From Isoetes taiwanensis (lineage: Eukaryota; Streptophyta; Lycopodiopsida; Isoetales; Isoetaceae): DNA of 64,000 nt. The notes below the pieces were generated by a model that did not search any database, was not told where the DNA came from, and saw only the letters and a program-made list of their open reading frames with translations. The position numbers and the translations under genes are program-made. Shown piece after piece: positions 10,735 through 21,910 of this stretch. The first letter of the stretch is position 1, and each line of letters starts with the position of its first letter. The stretch spans positions 15,956,885 through 16,020,884 of the forward strand of contig JAJEKV010000031.1 of NCBI GenBank assembly GCA_021234155.1. Direction: 5' to 3'.

Positions 10735-11450
10735 TGTCAGAAATTCAAAGTTAAGAATAGGTCAAATATTCACTAGAACAATTTTAACAATTGAATCACA
10801 ACAAATAATAAGCTCATGAAAGATCTTAATTATTTGTATCCAATGATAACATCATCCCACACATATTTACTAGAACAATTAGACAATGTAGACTCATTAT
10901 TTATTATAACAAGTCATTCAAAAGCATTGCCTTAAAACAATTTACTACTGTTCATTTGGGACTACACCAAACACTGTAGCACAGCTATATTCAATTCACG
11001 AAACCTTTTGATATTCGGCCTCCCACAATTCCGAACAAATTCGCTCCCATGAGCAGTGCATATACATAACCTATTTTACATCTTTCTTTATCTTTGCAGT
11101 CCGGCGGTGATGCCAGACCGCTAGCAGGTTTTCGGGATCACTATGATCTCCATGGCCATCTTATATTGGACCGAGCCAATTCAAACTAAATATGGCTCCA
11201 AGCATTTCGTCAAGACTTCGAATATTCCCCTGTTTAAAATTCAATGGTTCACAATTGACCATAAGAAATTTTCATTTACTTAGCTCAAATATTAACCTGG
11301 ATACAACTTCAACTGTATGCTCTTATACTTCTGCATCCAACCTTAAATTGTATCTCTGTATTCTCAACTTTGTGCAAATATTATTTGTGATCCATTTCTT
11401 CTACTGTATGCTCTTCAGATTCAATAAACAAATTGTGATATGAACTCCAA
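10735..11450 (-). repeat. 5' LTR of Copia copy 1 (outer end uncertain)
   Basis: The inner boundary is sharp: the plus strand starts TGTCAGAAATTC next to the primer site. A block with CCGGCGGTGATG around 11102 corresponds to CCGACGGTGATG in the LTR of the 40-46 kb copy, confirming family membership. The expected mirrored end (TCTGACA) was not found, so the outer limit is estimated from the other family member. Confidence 0.6.
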
Positions 11451-12147
11451 CACATACATCTTGGGAAACTTAGATCGTCTATCTCAGGAACCTTGGATCG
11501 TCTAAGCATTAGAGCACCCACTTTCAAAGGGACATGTGAAGCCTCTCCATGGATGGGGTTGCGCCAATGCAAACTCGAACCCTCCAATCATATGTCTCCA
11601 AAGGGGAACAACTCTATTGTACACCCAAACGCTAGCAAACACTGATGCACAACCAACAAGGAAAGACACCCCTGCAATCTAAAAAGTTGTATGGGCATAG
11701 CACCCTAAAACAACTGAAGAAATGCCATGAAGCAAAAAATCGACTTAGAGAGCCCAGTATTGTGGAATTGTGGTATTAAAAAAACCATAAACACCAAATG
11801 ACAGCGGACCCAATGACTTGTAAATAAGATGACGAGACAATGGATAATATAAATGACTGATATAAAAGGTCTAGAGCAAAGAGCCTCATAAGTCTCGAAA
11901 CATGCAAATAAGATGTCACGGGAATGAAGAATAAAGGAAAGTGAAATTGATCTAGGAGGTGGAGAACAGAGAGCTACATGAGTCTACAAGGGCCTTCCTA
12001 AGAGAAAAAATAAGAATGCCACCTAATGCAAATCTAAAAAGAGCAGAAGAATAGAGCTAAATGACCTAGATCTAATTAAAACAAACATTGTGTTTTACCT
12101 CAAAAAATATGAAGGGGTAACAGGAGCTGGGTATTCTCAAGCAATGG

Positions 12148-12800
12148 GAATAGAATAGAATAGAATAGTTTTTTTAACGTCCACGGAGACCAATAGGTCA
12201 TCGGACCCATACAATGGACTAGTACAATCATTACTACTAGGATTAAAAAACCCCTGCCTCGAAAGGTTTTCAAGGGAAAAACCTTTGCAGTAATGATGAT
12301 ACTAGACAAGCGGAGATAATGACTACTGAGGGCTCAGTAATTGCAGACGTTTATCTAGAACCTCAAGTATGTATAATGCCAAGTCATGCACAGATGGTGC
12401 TCTGAGAAGTTGTGGAAGCGTGGAATCGAATGCCAAGGTCAAAAAATGATTCCGGACTATCTCAAAAGCAGGGCAACTCAGAAGAGTATGGCTTTCATCT
12501 TCAATAACCTGTAACTGACAACAGGCACATAGTCTCGCTTCTCGCGGCAATTGCGGCCGCTCCCATCTACCTGTCTCAATCCGTAGCCTGTGGGACCCCG
12601 TGCGAATTGATGCAATAGCTACAAGCTTGTTCCTGGACAATGAAGCAAGCAAATAAGCTTGGGGCCCTGGTGCCAAGGTGGGATTTATGTGTGCATGATA
12701 ATGACCAGTTTTCACTTGGGCCAAAGTAACTGCGTCCCATATCTTTTGAGAAGAACACAAGGGGAACCGACTCCGGGTATCCCCAAAAAACACATGATGA
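12148..12800 (-). pseudogene. LINE 3' end: zinc-finger C-terminus, 3'UTR and pentanucleotide tail
   Basis: The minus strand encodes KIWDAVTLAQVKTGHYHAH, then GSHRLRIETGRWERPQL and CACCQLQVIEDESHTLLSC, a CX2C...HX4C finger typical of the C-terminus of plant LINE ORF2 (zf-RVT type). After the stop near 12323 comes a roughly 170-bp 3'UTR with a conserved nested stem-loop and a terminal (TATTC)n tail of four units. The reverse-transcriptase part of the same LINE is at 14876-15557, separated by later insertions. Non-functional because split. Confidence 0.85.
12227..12297 (-). other. Conserved nested stem-loop in LINE 3'UTR
   Basis: An outer perfect 9-bp stem (ATCATTACT with AGTAATGAT) encloses an inner 9-bp stem (AAAGGTTTT with AAAACCTTT) and a loop of 7 bases. 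Between inner and outer stem is a conserved AGGCAGGGGTTTTTTAATCC-like strip on the minus strand. Equivalent structures occur at five other places in the window. Confidence 0.75.
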
Positions 12801-12904
12801 TGGCAGAGGCGGCAACCGATTGTGGTGGCAGGCCGATTGTGGTGGCAGCCCTCCACGCAGGGAAGAACAGGCAGGGATAGGCCAGGGAATTTCACAGTTC
12901 CGAC

Positions 12905-13615
12905 CAGGGTAGCCCTTAAGGACGAAAGTTCGCCAAAAGGCTATTTTTTACGAGTATCGAGAAATTTTGACGTTATGGTTTAGTAGGACCCGTTATAGAT
13001 GAAAAAAATAAAATTAACCAACTTTTCTACAAACAAATCTCACTCCACTTGAAAATTCGCCACATCCACTAAGCATCATAACTATGGATTCGCCTTATCC
13101 TCGACCCTCCTTCTCGAAGATTTCTTAAGGAATCGCCTAATATTCTAGACTTTCTTTATAACCTAATCTATTCTCCATATCCATCCAGGTACATATGATA
13201 ATTTTAAGAGCTAATTTGTAGCTATTGTGTTTCAAATACTTTTAAGGATGCACTGGAGAGCATTTTTTTTCCAGACCCTCCCTTTTAATAGATTTGTTTT
13301 ATCTACAAGGATAAGCCACGTTCTCATTTGCAAAGGTTAAGTTGTGGTATTGCATCATGCAACTATAGTTATAATGTATTTGTGTCCTTGATTAAATATG
13401 GATGTCGATGAATAAAATTTCACCACAGAAATTGCACTTGGAATATAAAGACACTTAAATCTTGGTAAAATAATATTGGCCATGATTCGCCTAGATTTCT
13501 ATAAAAAACATTCATGTCTAGAAAACATTCGCCAGCATAACTAATCTTGCAACTCTATTATTCGCCCGACCCTCTAAATTATGCTTAGACAAATTTGGTC
13601 TTAAGGGCAACCCTA
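12905..13615. mobile_element. Non-autonomous hAT-like element, 711 bp
   Basis: The element starts CAGGGTAGCCCTTAAGGAC and ends with the inverted counterpart (CTTAAGGGCAACCCTA). It is flanked by a perfect 8-bp target duplication GTTCCGAC (12897-12904 and 13616-13623). An 8-bp duplication and a CAGGG/TAGGG terminus fit the hAT superfamily. The interior is AT-rich and has no transposase, so it would need a transposase in trans. Confidence 0.85.
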
Positions 13616-13623
13616 GTTCCGAC

Positions 13624-14563
13624 TCGAAAAGTGGAAGCCACAAGCAACAGAGTCGGCCTACCACCAATTGACAGGGATCCGGCTATGGAGGCATGATGCA
13701 AGCCATGGAAACCACGAAATCGAAAAGATAGAGAGGGAATGACAGAGAATCGACTTCTTACAAAACAAGATCAATCCAGATTGATCAGAAAAAAAAGGCC
13801 TGCATGCTCGCGGGATTCAGGGAGTGCGAACCAATTTGCAGAGAGGTGAATCAGCCAGGAGGCAGATCCCAGAAGCAGCTGTCATTGCTTGCTTTACAGA
13901 AGCCATAGCAACATCCACCCAGATCAACTCTGCAAAAAGAGGTGAGAAAAAGGAGCAAAAGAAGATGTAAAGCAATCCAGACCAGACCGGTAGCCACAAA
14001 CGAAACAAAAATTAAAAAAAAAATAATAATAATAATAGAACCAGAAAGCTTGAGAATTGACATCCCCTTTCAATCTAAAAGCTAGTCAGACTCCAATTCA
14101 AGAATAGCAATAAAACCAAGAAAGAAGAGAGCATCAGCATAAGTCCAGAGACAAAAGATTATGACTTCTACCTATCACGGATCGATGCGCCCAGACCGAA
14201 AGAAGGAATCGGAAGAAACTAACCGGACATTCCGCAGATAAACTGGCGCAACATCGATGTCCAAAGCAAGACAACCCCGCAGTTCTTCACGAACCCGTAA
14301 AACCAAGCATCCAAGAGAACGGATCCAAGCCAGCACAATCAAACCGCTTGTTGTCCTCATAGGGAAAAGCCTTGAAGATAGCAAACTTGTGCGCGTTGAA
14401 GGTAGAAAACTTGTGGAGCTAGAAAAGAGCAACAAGGAAAAGAAGCTCAAGAGAACGCCAATGACTGGAGATGAGGACGGAGGCGATATAAATAGGAGAT
14501 GCAGGTAGGACGTTCCCATCTAAGGAATGGCAGTTCAATTGCTATCGCAATAGAATCGTGGCA
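13624..14563 (+). mobile_element. LTR-like segment with TATA box and terminal hairpin
   Basis: A GC-richer segment whose right end carries TATAAATAGGAG at about 14488, then a region ending in an imperfect palindrome (AATTGC-TATC-GCAATAG) and GTGGCA. The same right-end block recurs at 20800-20928, 27221-27355 and 29966-30122. TATA followed by a short leader and a CA terminus suggests the 3' part of an LTR. It is inserted inside the LINE and hosts the hAT-like element. A start (TGCCAC) was not identified, so the class is uncertain. Confidence 0.45.
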
Positions 14564-14875
14564 TTAATAAGTAATGTTTGTGTCAATCTATTCATGTATC
14601 CCATATCTTTTGCATTCAAAACATCGTAGTGGAGATCTTTTTGATCAAAATAATGTATTTATTTACTTGCTCGACTTATAACTATCAAAATATTGTAGCA
14701 TTTTCTTAGAAATTCAGTCTTACCCGCCTCTTGTGAGCAGGATATGAGTCATATTGACATGTCTTTAGCTTCGTTGGAACTAAGACCAAATCGAAAACAT
14801 GCCTTCAAATGCACCAAAAAAGGCATTTCGCGCAAAATGAGGATGTATTTTTTCTCAAATTAATTAATTCGCGCG

Positions 14876-15557
14876 TAAAAGCTCGAGAAAACTAGCAAGC
14901 ACCATGCAATGTTCGAGTTGCACAGACCATAGGGCAAACCATGCATTACAATGCTCTTTCCAACATCATTTTAAACACTGAAGAGATTCAGCCATGGTAA
15001 GCGTGAGAAGAGGGTACCTATCATGATTCATCATCCATGTGATGCATCTTGCTGACATAGTGGAAACGACGCTTTATGGCAAAATGTTGAAGAGGCCGAC
15101 CTATTTCTTGTAAAAGAATGGCATACGGTGCCGTAGTTTTGACTCCTAGGCTGTAAGTGAAAAAGGACATGTGCACCCGTTCCAAGCTCTCCCAGCCACT
15201 AGCACTAATGGCAGGCCCCCACAATTCAGAACTACACAGTAAAACAGGCTCTCCCAAAGCTCGAATAACTCGGCTTTTCGTGACCAATCATGAATCTATG
15301 CACGGAAACAATTATTTTGTATTGCATAGAGTGCTCTCCAGTCACCAGTCACACGCTTAGTAATGCAATATTTCCAAAGTGTATTCTTATATAATTCTAA
15401 GCCAAGATACTTGTAGCTATCTACAACTTCAACTTCGTGACTAATGTTGAGAACATTGAACTACCAAGAGCTTGGTCTTTTAGAGATTAACATGCAGCCT
15501 GTTTTCTCAAAAAAGTTGAGCAGAGTATGTAACTGTTGTTGCATACTAGCAGTTGTA
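14876..15557 (-). pseudogene. LINE ORF2 segment: end of reverse transcriptase and following region
   Basis: Read right to left: TASMQQQLHTLLNFFEKTGC, then VEVVDSYKYLGLELYKNTLW (the YLG block after the catalytic palm) and LCSSELWGPAISASGWESLE with TAPYAILLQEIGRPLQHFAI. These are typical of the thumb/post-RT region of plant LINEs. It is out of frame in places. The right edge is the TTGTA target duplication of the small LTR element; the matching reverse-transcriptase half is beyond that element at 24008. Confidence 0.8.
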
Positions 15558-16102
15558 TGTTGTTGAACCACAAGTGGTCCAACATGTGTGTGGCGATTGA
15601 GAAGATATTATTTGGGGCAATGGTTAAAAAATGTATTTGGGGCATATTATAATGGTTAGGTTTTAAGGGCTCAGATTAAGTGGTGGCAGTGGATGGTTAA
15701 GATGAAGAGGCAAAATTTATGGTTGTGATGAAGAGGTGGAAAACAATGGTTGGGATTAATAGGTGTAAAGCATAAATAATTTGAGGAGATACTCTCTCCT
15801 CCTCTTCCTTCACGTTTAGAAATGGAGTAGTGGCAGTGCTCTAAGAGGAGGGTGGCAGCCTCCTCTTCATTTGTTGAAGGCCCTTGCAAGGGGAAGTTCT
15901 TTATATATTATCTTCTTATTGAATATGGTTTTGATGTTTTGATGTAAATCTGGGTTTTGAAGTTTGATACAAATCTGGCTTCTTGGTGAAATTGTCATTC
16001 AGTGATTTGGTGATTTCTGAAAGATTCTGTGGTGAAATTGTCATTTAGTGATTTTTGAAAGATTCTGTGGGTGTTGGCCTGGATGGGGAGCCAGGTTCAA
16101 CA
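15558..16102 (+). repeat. LTR of small LTR element, copy in duplication unit 1
   Basis: Starts TGTTGTTGAACCACAAGTGG and ends GAGCCAGGTTCAACA, so the ends are inverted (TTGAACC/GGTTCAA) with TG...CA termini. Preceded by target duplication TTGTA (15553-15557). Followed by a leader (TAATGGCACTCCCGG...) that runs to the duplication breakpoint. Only one LTR is present in this unit because the duplication ended inside the element. Confidence 0.85.
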
Positions 16103-16756
16103 TAATGGCACTCCCGGTGGGACTCTGTTCTTATGAGCAGAGTTTTATTCTCCAAAGCACAGTTTATATCAGAAAATAGAATATCAAGTGCTTTATGAAC
16201 ATATTTTCATGAAGTTGTTGCCTTCTTGCAACAATGTTGTTAATCTCAAGGGAAAGTCCCCTCTGTAGCAGACCAACAGCTAAGTGCAGGAGAAATCTAT
16301 ATGCAGAATCATTGAAGAATGTGTGTTACCTGTTCCTGCTGTTTCCAGAAGACTTAGAGAGCCCAGTATTGTGGAATTGTGGTATTAAATAAACCATAAA
16401 CACCAAATGACAGCGGACCCAATGACTTGTAAATAAGATGACGAGACAATGGATAATATAAATGACTGATATAAAAGGTCTAGAGCAAAGAGCCTCATAA
16501 GTCTCGAAACATGCAAATAAGATGTCACGGGAATGAAGAATAACGGAAAGTGAAATTGATCTAGGAGGTGGAGAACAGAGAGCTACATGAGTCTACAAGG
16601 GCCTTCCTAAGAGAAAAAATAAGAATGCCACCTAATGCAAATCTAAAAAGAACAGAAGAATAGAGCTAAATGACCTAGATCTAATTAAATCAAACATTGT
16701 GTTTTACCTCAAAAAATATGAAGGGGTAACAGGAGCTGGGTATTCTCAAGCAATGG

Positions 16757-17415
16757 GAATAGAATAGAATAGAATAGAATAGTTTTTTTAACGTCCACGG
16801 AGACCAATAGGTCATGGGACCCATACAATGGACTAGTACAATCATTACTACTAGGATTAAAAAACCCCTGCCTCGAAAGGTTTTCAAGGGAAAAACCTTT
16901 GCAGTAATGATGATACTAGACAAGCGGAGATAATGACTACTGAAGGCTCAGTAATTGCAGACGTTTATCTAGAACCTCAAGTATGTATAATGCCAAGTCA
17001 TGCACAGATGGTGCTCTGAGAAGTTGTGGAAGCGTGGAATCGAATGCAAAGGTCAAAAAATGATTCCGGACTATCTCAAAAGCAGGGCAACTCAGAAGAG
17101 TATGGCTTTCATCTTCAATAACATGTAACTGACAACAGGCACATAGTCTCGCTTCTCGCGGCAATTGCGGCCGCTCCCATCTACCTGTCTCAATCCGTAG
17201 CCTGTGGGACCCCGTGCGAATTGATGCAATAGCTACAAGCTTGTTCCTGGACAATGAAGCAAGCAAATAAGCTTGGGGCCCTGGTGCCAAGGTGGGATTT
17301 ATGTGTGCATGATAATGACCAGTTTTCACTTGGGCCAAAGTAACTGCGTCCCATATCTTTTGAGAAAAACACAGGGGAACCGACTCCGGGTATCCCCAAA
17401 AAACACATGATGATG
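16757..17415 (-). pseudogene. LINE 3' end, second duplicate
   Basis: Duplicate of 12148-12800 with the same zinc-finger C-terminus, 3'UTR stem-loop (outer stems at 16841-16849 and 16903-16911) and pentanucleotide tail. The tail has five TATTC units against four in copy 1, and the finger reads CCQLHVIEDESH instead of CCQLQVIEDESH. Everything else is nearly identical. Confidence 0.85.
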
Positions 17416-18316
17416 ACAGAGGCAGCAACCGATTGCGGTGGCAGGCCGATTGTGGTGGCAGCCCTCCACCCAGGGAAGAACAGGCAGGGATAGGCCAGGG
17501 AATTTCACAGTTCCGACCAGGGTAGCCCTTAAGGACGAAAGTTCGCCAAAGGCTATTTTTTACGAGTATCGAGAAATTTTGACGTTATGGTTTAGTAGGA
17601 CCCGTTATAGATGAAAAAAATAAAATTAACCAACTTTTCTACAAACAAATCTCACTCCACTTGAAAATTCGCCACATCCACTAAGCATCATAACGATGGA
17701 TTCGCCTTATCCTCGACCCTCCTTCTCGAAGATTTCTTAAGGAATCGCCTAATATTCTAGACTTACTTTATAACCTAATCTATTCTCCATATCCATCCAG
17801 GTACATATGATAATTTTAAGATCTAATTTGTAGCTATTGTGTTTCAAATACTTTTAAGGATGCACTGGAGAGCATTTTTTTTCCAGACCCTCTCTTTTAA
17901 TAGATTTGTTTTATCTACAAGGATAAGCCACGTTCTCATTTGCAAAGGTTAAGTTGTGGTATTGCATCATGCAACTATAGTTATAATGTATTTGTGTCCT
18001 TGATTAAATATGGATGTCGATGAATAAAATTTCACCACAGAAATTGCACTTGGAATATAAAGACACTTAAATCTTGGTAAAATAATATTGGCCATGATTC
18101 GCCTAGATTTCTATAAAAAACATTCATGTCTAGAAAACATTCGCCAGCATAGATAGGCTTCTCATTCATCTCAGCAGATTTCTACAATGGTGGACAGTGG
18201 ATAGCCGCACACATGCGAACTACCCACGAAAAATAAAGGGAAAATCCAATTATATCATTTGGACCCCAAAAACAAATACAATGCTAATAGATGAGTGGCT
18301 GATGTACCTGCCGAAA

Positions 18317-18381
18317 GCTTATCACCGGGATTAAAAAACCCCGCCCTTTCGGGTTTTCGAGGAAAAACCCTAGTGATAAGC
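18317..18381 (-). other. Nested stem-loop, repeat R unit (left)
   Basis: Outer perfect 9-bp stem GCTTATCAC/GTGATAAGC enclosing an inner GGGTTTT/AAAACCC stem. Homologous in layout to the LINE 3'UTR stem-loop but with different outer-stem bases. Confidence 0.75.
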
Positions 18382-19399
18382 CTTCGGCAAGGGGCTTAGA
18401 CAAACGTAAGGCATAGAATCGCTCCCAAAAACCCCCGCATGGAGAAGTCAAAACGGATGGCGCTCGCCAACCTGTACCTGCACATCACCAACACAACAAA
18501 CGAGAAACATACCAAAGAATAGCATCACCAATGGGTGGAAAAAAAGCATCACCCACCGGGTGGAAAAACATGATAAACAGAACTTGTACAAAATATAAAA
18601 AACAAAGAAGGGGGGGAGGGTGGGTTCAAAGAGAATAAGGTACTGCTGAGAGAAGAGGAAGCGCCGATGAAACGTCGATGAAGAACTCCGCAATAAGTAG
18701 CAAACGCCCAACCTGAAGAACGGCCCAAAACGCATGCGATGCATGCATGCGACGCATGCAATGCATGCATGCTCGTCTTGAGCAAGAATGGCGATTTCGC
18801 CACGCCGAATCGACGACATTCTTGCACCGCGACTTCGCATGAAACCAACAAAGCGCCCGAATACCAAAGGACTTCCTTAACAAACTAGGATCGAGGGACG
18901 AAGGTCACGGGATGAAGGCTAAAGGCGGAAAGGACAGCAGGAAAGCAACGCCAAATTGGCCAAACCGGCGCAGGAAGAAGCCCCTCCCCCTTTGGAAACA
19001 ATTCAAAGAGAATAAAGGTGCTGCCGAGAGAAGAGGAAGCGCCGATGAAACGTCGATGAAGAACTCCTCGCAATAAGTAGCAAACGAAAACCCAAGAAGA
19101 ACGGCCCAAAACACATGCGATGCATGCATGGCGCATGCAATGCATGCATGCTCGTCTTGAGCAAGAATGGCGATTCGCTAAGCCGAATCGGCGACATTCT
19201 TGCTCGCGACTCGCGATGAAACCAACAAAAGCCCGATAGGCTTCTCATTCATCTCATGAGAACTCTACAATTTGGGCGGTGGATAGCGCATACACATGCG
19301 AACTACCCACGAAAAATAAAGGGAAAATCCAATTATATCATTTGGACCCCAAAAACAAATACAATGCTAATAGATGAGTGGTTGATGTACCCGCCGAAA

Positions 19400-19459
19400 G
19401 CTTATCACCGGATTAAAAACCCGCCCTTTGGTTTTCGAGGAAAAACCCTAGTGATAAGC
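19400..19459 (-). other. Nested stem-loop, repeat R unit (right)
   Basis: Same structure as at 18317 with outer stem GCTTATCAC/GTGATAAGC. The inner stem is shortened (GGTTTT/AAAACC) and several bases between stems are deleted. Confidence 0.7.
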
Positions 19460-19982
19460 CTTAAGAAGGGGCTTAGACAAACGTGAAGGCATAGAATCGC
19501 CCCAAAAACCCCGCATGGAGAAGTCAAAGCGGATGGCGCCGCCAATTTGTACTCGCACATCACCAACACAACAAAAGAAACATACCAAAGAATAGCATCA
19601 CCAATGGGTGGAAAAAAAAGCATCACCCACCGGGTGGAAAAACATGATAAACAGAACTTGTACAAAATATAAAAAACAAAGAAGGGAGGGAGGGTGGGTT
19701 CAAAGAGAATAAGGTACTGCTGAGAGAAGAGGAAGCGCCGATGAAACGTCGATGAAGAACTCCGCAATAAGTAGCAAACGCCCAACCTGAAGAACGGCCC
19801 AAAACGCATGCGATGCATGCATGCGACGCATGCAATGCATGCATGCTCGTCTTGAGCAAGAATGGCGATTCGCTACGCGAATCGACGACACCAGCATAAC
19901 TAATCTTGCAACTCTATTATTCGCCCGACCCTCTAAATTATGCTTAGACAAATTTGGTCTTAAGGGCAACCCTGGTTCCGAC

Positions 19983-20928
19983 TCGAAAAGTGGAAGCCAC
20001 AAGCAACAGAGTCGGCCTACCACCAATTGACAGGGATCCGGCTATGGAGGCATGATGCAAGCCATGGAAACCACGAAATCGAAAAGATAGAGAGGGAATG
20101 ACAGAGAATCGACTTCTTACAAAACAAGATCAATCCAGATTGATCAGAAAAAAAAGGCCTGCATGCTCGCGGGATTCAGGGAGTGCGAACCAATTTGCAG
20201 AGAGGTGAATCAGCCAGGAGGCAGATCCCAGAAGCAGCTGTCATTGCTTGCTTTACAGAAGCCATAGCAACATCCACCCAGATCAACTCTGCAAAAAGAG
20301 GTGAGAAAAAGGAGCAAAAGAAGATGTAAAGCAATCCAGACCAGACCGGTAGCCACAAACGAAACAAAAATTAAAAAAAAAAAAAATTAAAAAAATAATA
20401 GAACCAGAAAGCTTGAGAATTGACATCCCCTTTCAATCTAAAAGCTAGTCAGACTCCAATCCAAGAATAGCAATAAAACCAAGAAAAAAGAGAGCATCAG
20501 CATAAGTCCAGAAACGAAAGATTATGACTTCTACCTATCACGGATCGATGCGCCCAGACCGAAAGAAGGAATCGGAAGAAACTAACCGGACATTCTGCAG
20601 ATAAACTGGCGCAACATCGATGTCCAAAGCAAGACAACCCCGCAGTTCTTCACGAACCCGTAAAACCAAGCATCCAAGAGAACGGATCCAAGCCAGCACA
20701 ATCAAACCGCTTGTTGTCCTCATAGGGAAAAGCCTTGAAGATAGCAAACTTGTGCGCGTTGAAGGTAGAAAACTTGTGGAGCTAGAAAAGAGCAACAAGG
20801 AAAAGAAGCTCAAGAGAACGCCGATGACTGGAGATGAGGACGGAGGCGATATAAATAGGAGATGCAGGTAGGACGTTCCCATCTAAGGAATGGCAGTTCA
20901 ATTGCTATCGCAATAGAATCGTGGCATT
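19983..20928 (+). mobile_element. LTR-like segment with TATA box, second duplicate
   Basis: Duplicate of 13624-14563, including GATATAAATAGGAG and the GCAATAGAATCGTGGCA end. Differences are single bases and an indel in an A/T run near 20370. Confidence 0.45.
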
Positions 20929-21234
20929 AATAAGTAATGTTTGTGTCAATCTATTCATGTATCCCATATCTTTTGCATTCAAAACATCATAGTGGAGATC
21001 TTTTTGATCAAAATAATGTATTTATTTACTTGCTCGGCTTATAACTATCAAAATATTGTAGCATTTTCTTAGAAATTCAGTCTTACCCGCCTCCTGTGAG
21101 CAGGATATGAGTCATATTGACGTGTCTTTAGCTTCGTTGGAACTAAGACCAAATCGAAAACATGCCTTCAAATGCACCAAAAAAGGCATTTCGTGCAAAA
21201 TGAGGATGTATTTTTTCTCAAATTAATTAATTCG

Positions 21235-21910
21235 CGCGTAAAAGCTCGAGAAAACTAGCAAGCACCATGCAATGTTCCAGTTGCACAGACCATAGGGCAA
21301 ACCATGCTCTTTCCAACATCATTTTAAACACTGAAGAGATTCAGCCATGGTAAGCGTGAGAAGAGGGTACCTATCATGATTCATCATCCATGTGATGCAT
21401 CTTGCTGACATAGTGGAGACGGCGCTTTATGGCAAAATGTTGAAGAGGCCGACCTATTTCTTGTAAAAGAATGGCATAGGGTGCCGTAGTTTTGACTCCT
21501 AGGCTGTAAGTGAAAAAGGACATGTGCACCCGTTCCAAGCTCTCCCAGCCACTAGCACTAATGGCAGGCCCCCACAATTCAGAACTACACAGTAAAACAG
21601 GCTCTCCCAAAGCTCGAATAACTCGGCTTTTCGTGACCAATCATGAATCTATGCACGGAAACAATTATTTTGTATTGCATAGAGTGCTCTCCAGTCACCA
21701 GTCACACGCTTAGTAATGCAATATTTCCAAAGTGTATTCTTATATAATTCTAAGCCAAGATACTTGTAGCTATCTACAACTTCAACTTCGTGACTAATGT
21801 TGAGAACATTGAACTACCAAGAGCTTGGTCTTTTAGAGATTAACATGCAGCCTGTTTTCTCAAAAAGTTGAGCAGAGTATGTAACTGTTGTTGCATACTA
21901 GCAAATTTTA
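21235..21910 (-). pseudogene. LINE ORF2 segment, second duplicate
   Basis: Duplicate of 14876-15557 with the same SELWGPAISASGWESLE and YLGLEL blocks. An 8-bp loss (CATTACAATG region) and scattered substitutions distinguish it. The base pattern at the right edge is TTTTA, one mismatch from the TTGTA target duplication. Confidence 0.8.

Larger units (their letters stand above)
8040..11450 (-). mobile_element. Truncated Ty1/Copia retrotransposon (copy 1)
   Basis: Running right to left it has an LTR, a primer binding site, gag, protease, integrase and a small piece of reverse transcriptase, then stops. The second half of reverse transcriptase, RNase H, polypurine tract and left LTR are absent. 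It is the same family as the copy at 40-46 kb: gag begins MASRFGAGLLNAI here and MSSRFGAGLLNAI there. The element cannot be autonomous. The right LTR boundary was not found, so the right end is approximate. Confidence 0.85.
11748..16355. repeat. Tandem segmental duplication, copy 1 (4.6 kb)
   Basis: This block is repeated head to tail as 16356-22715 with very few differences over several kilobases. It contains a LINE 3' end, a 711-bp hAT-like element, an LTR-like segment, a LINE reverse-transcriptase segment and one LTR plus leader of a small LTR element. The hexamer GACTTA is found at the left edge, the internal junction and the right edge, so the breakpoint has 6 bp of microhomology. Confidence 0.95.
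18152..19890 (-). mobile_element. Head-to-tail array of repeat family R, one insertion
   Basis: The insertion is bounded by an 8-bp direct repeat CCAGCATA (18144-18151 and 19891-19898), present once in the uninterrupted duplicate. It holds three units in the same orientation: 19229-19890, a truncated unit at about 18880-19228, and 18152-18877. Each unit begins with a hairpin built from AGCAAGAATG and CATTCTTGCT, has repeated GCATGCATGC tracts, a GGGTGATGCTTTTTTTCCACC motif pair, a nested stem-loop like that of the LINE 3'UTR, and ends in GAGAAGCCTATC. Long minus-strand frames are Cys/Phe/Ser-rich and look fortuitous. Class unknown (a SINE-like or other non-autonomous retroposon is possible). 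Confidence 0.75.
17518..19974. mobile_element. hAT-like element duplicate, interrupted by a repeat array
   Basis: Same CAGGGTAGCCC start and 8-bp GTTCCGAC target duplication (17510-17517 and 19975-19982) as the copy at 12905. The terminal A of the right end is G here (CCCTG). An array of another repeat is inserted at 18152-19890. Confidence 0.85.

Noticed and set aside
14175-14519. 114-codon minus frame and opposite 83-codon plus frame
   Set aside because: Both fall in the repeated LTR-like segment, are Ser/Arg-rich and overlap on opposite strands; more likely repeat sequence than genes.
18448-19859. Several overlapping Cys/Phe/Ser-rich frames
   Set aside because: They lie in repeat R, occur in more than one frame, and follow GCATGCATGC and homopolymer tracts; no domain or splice pattern supports them.
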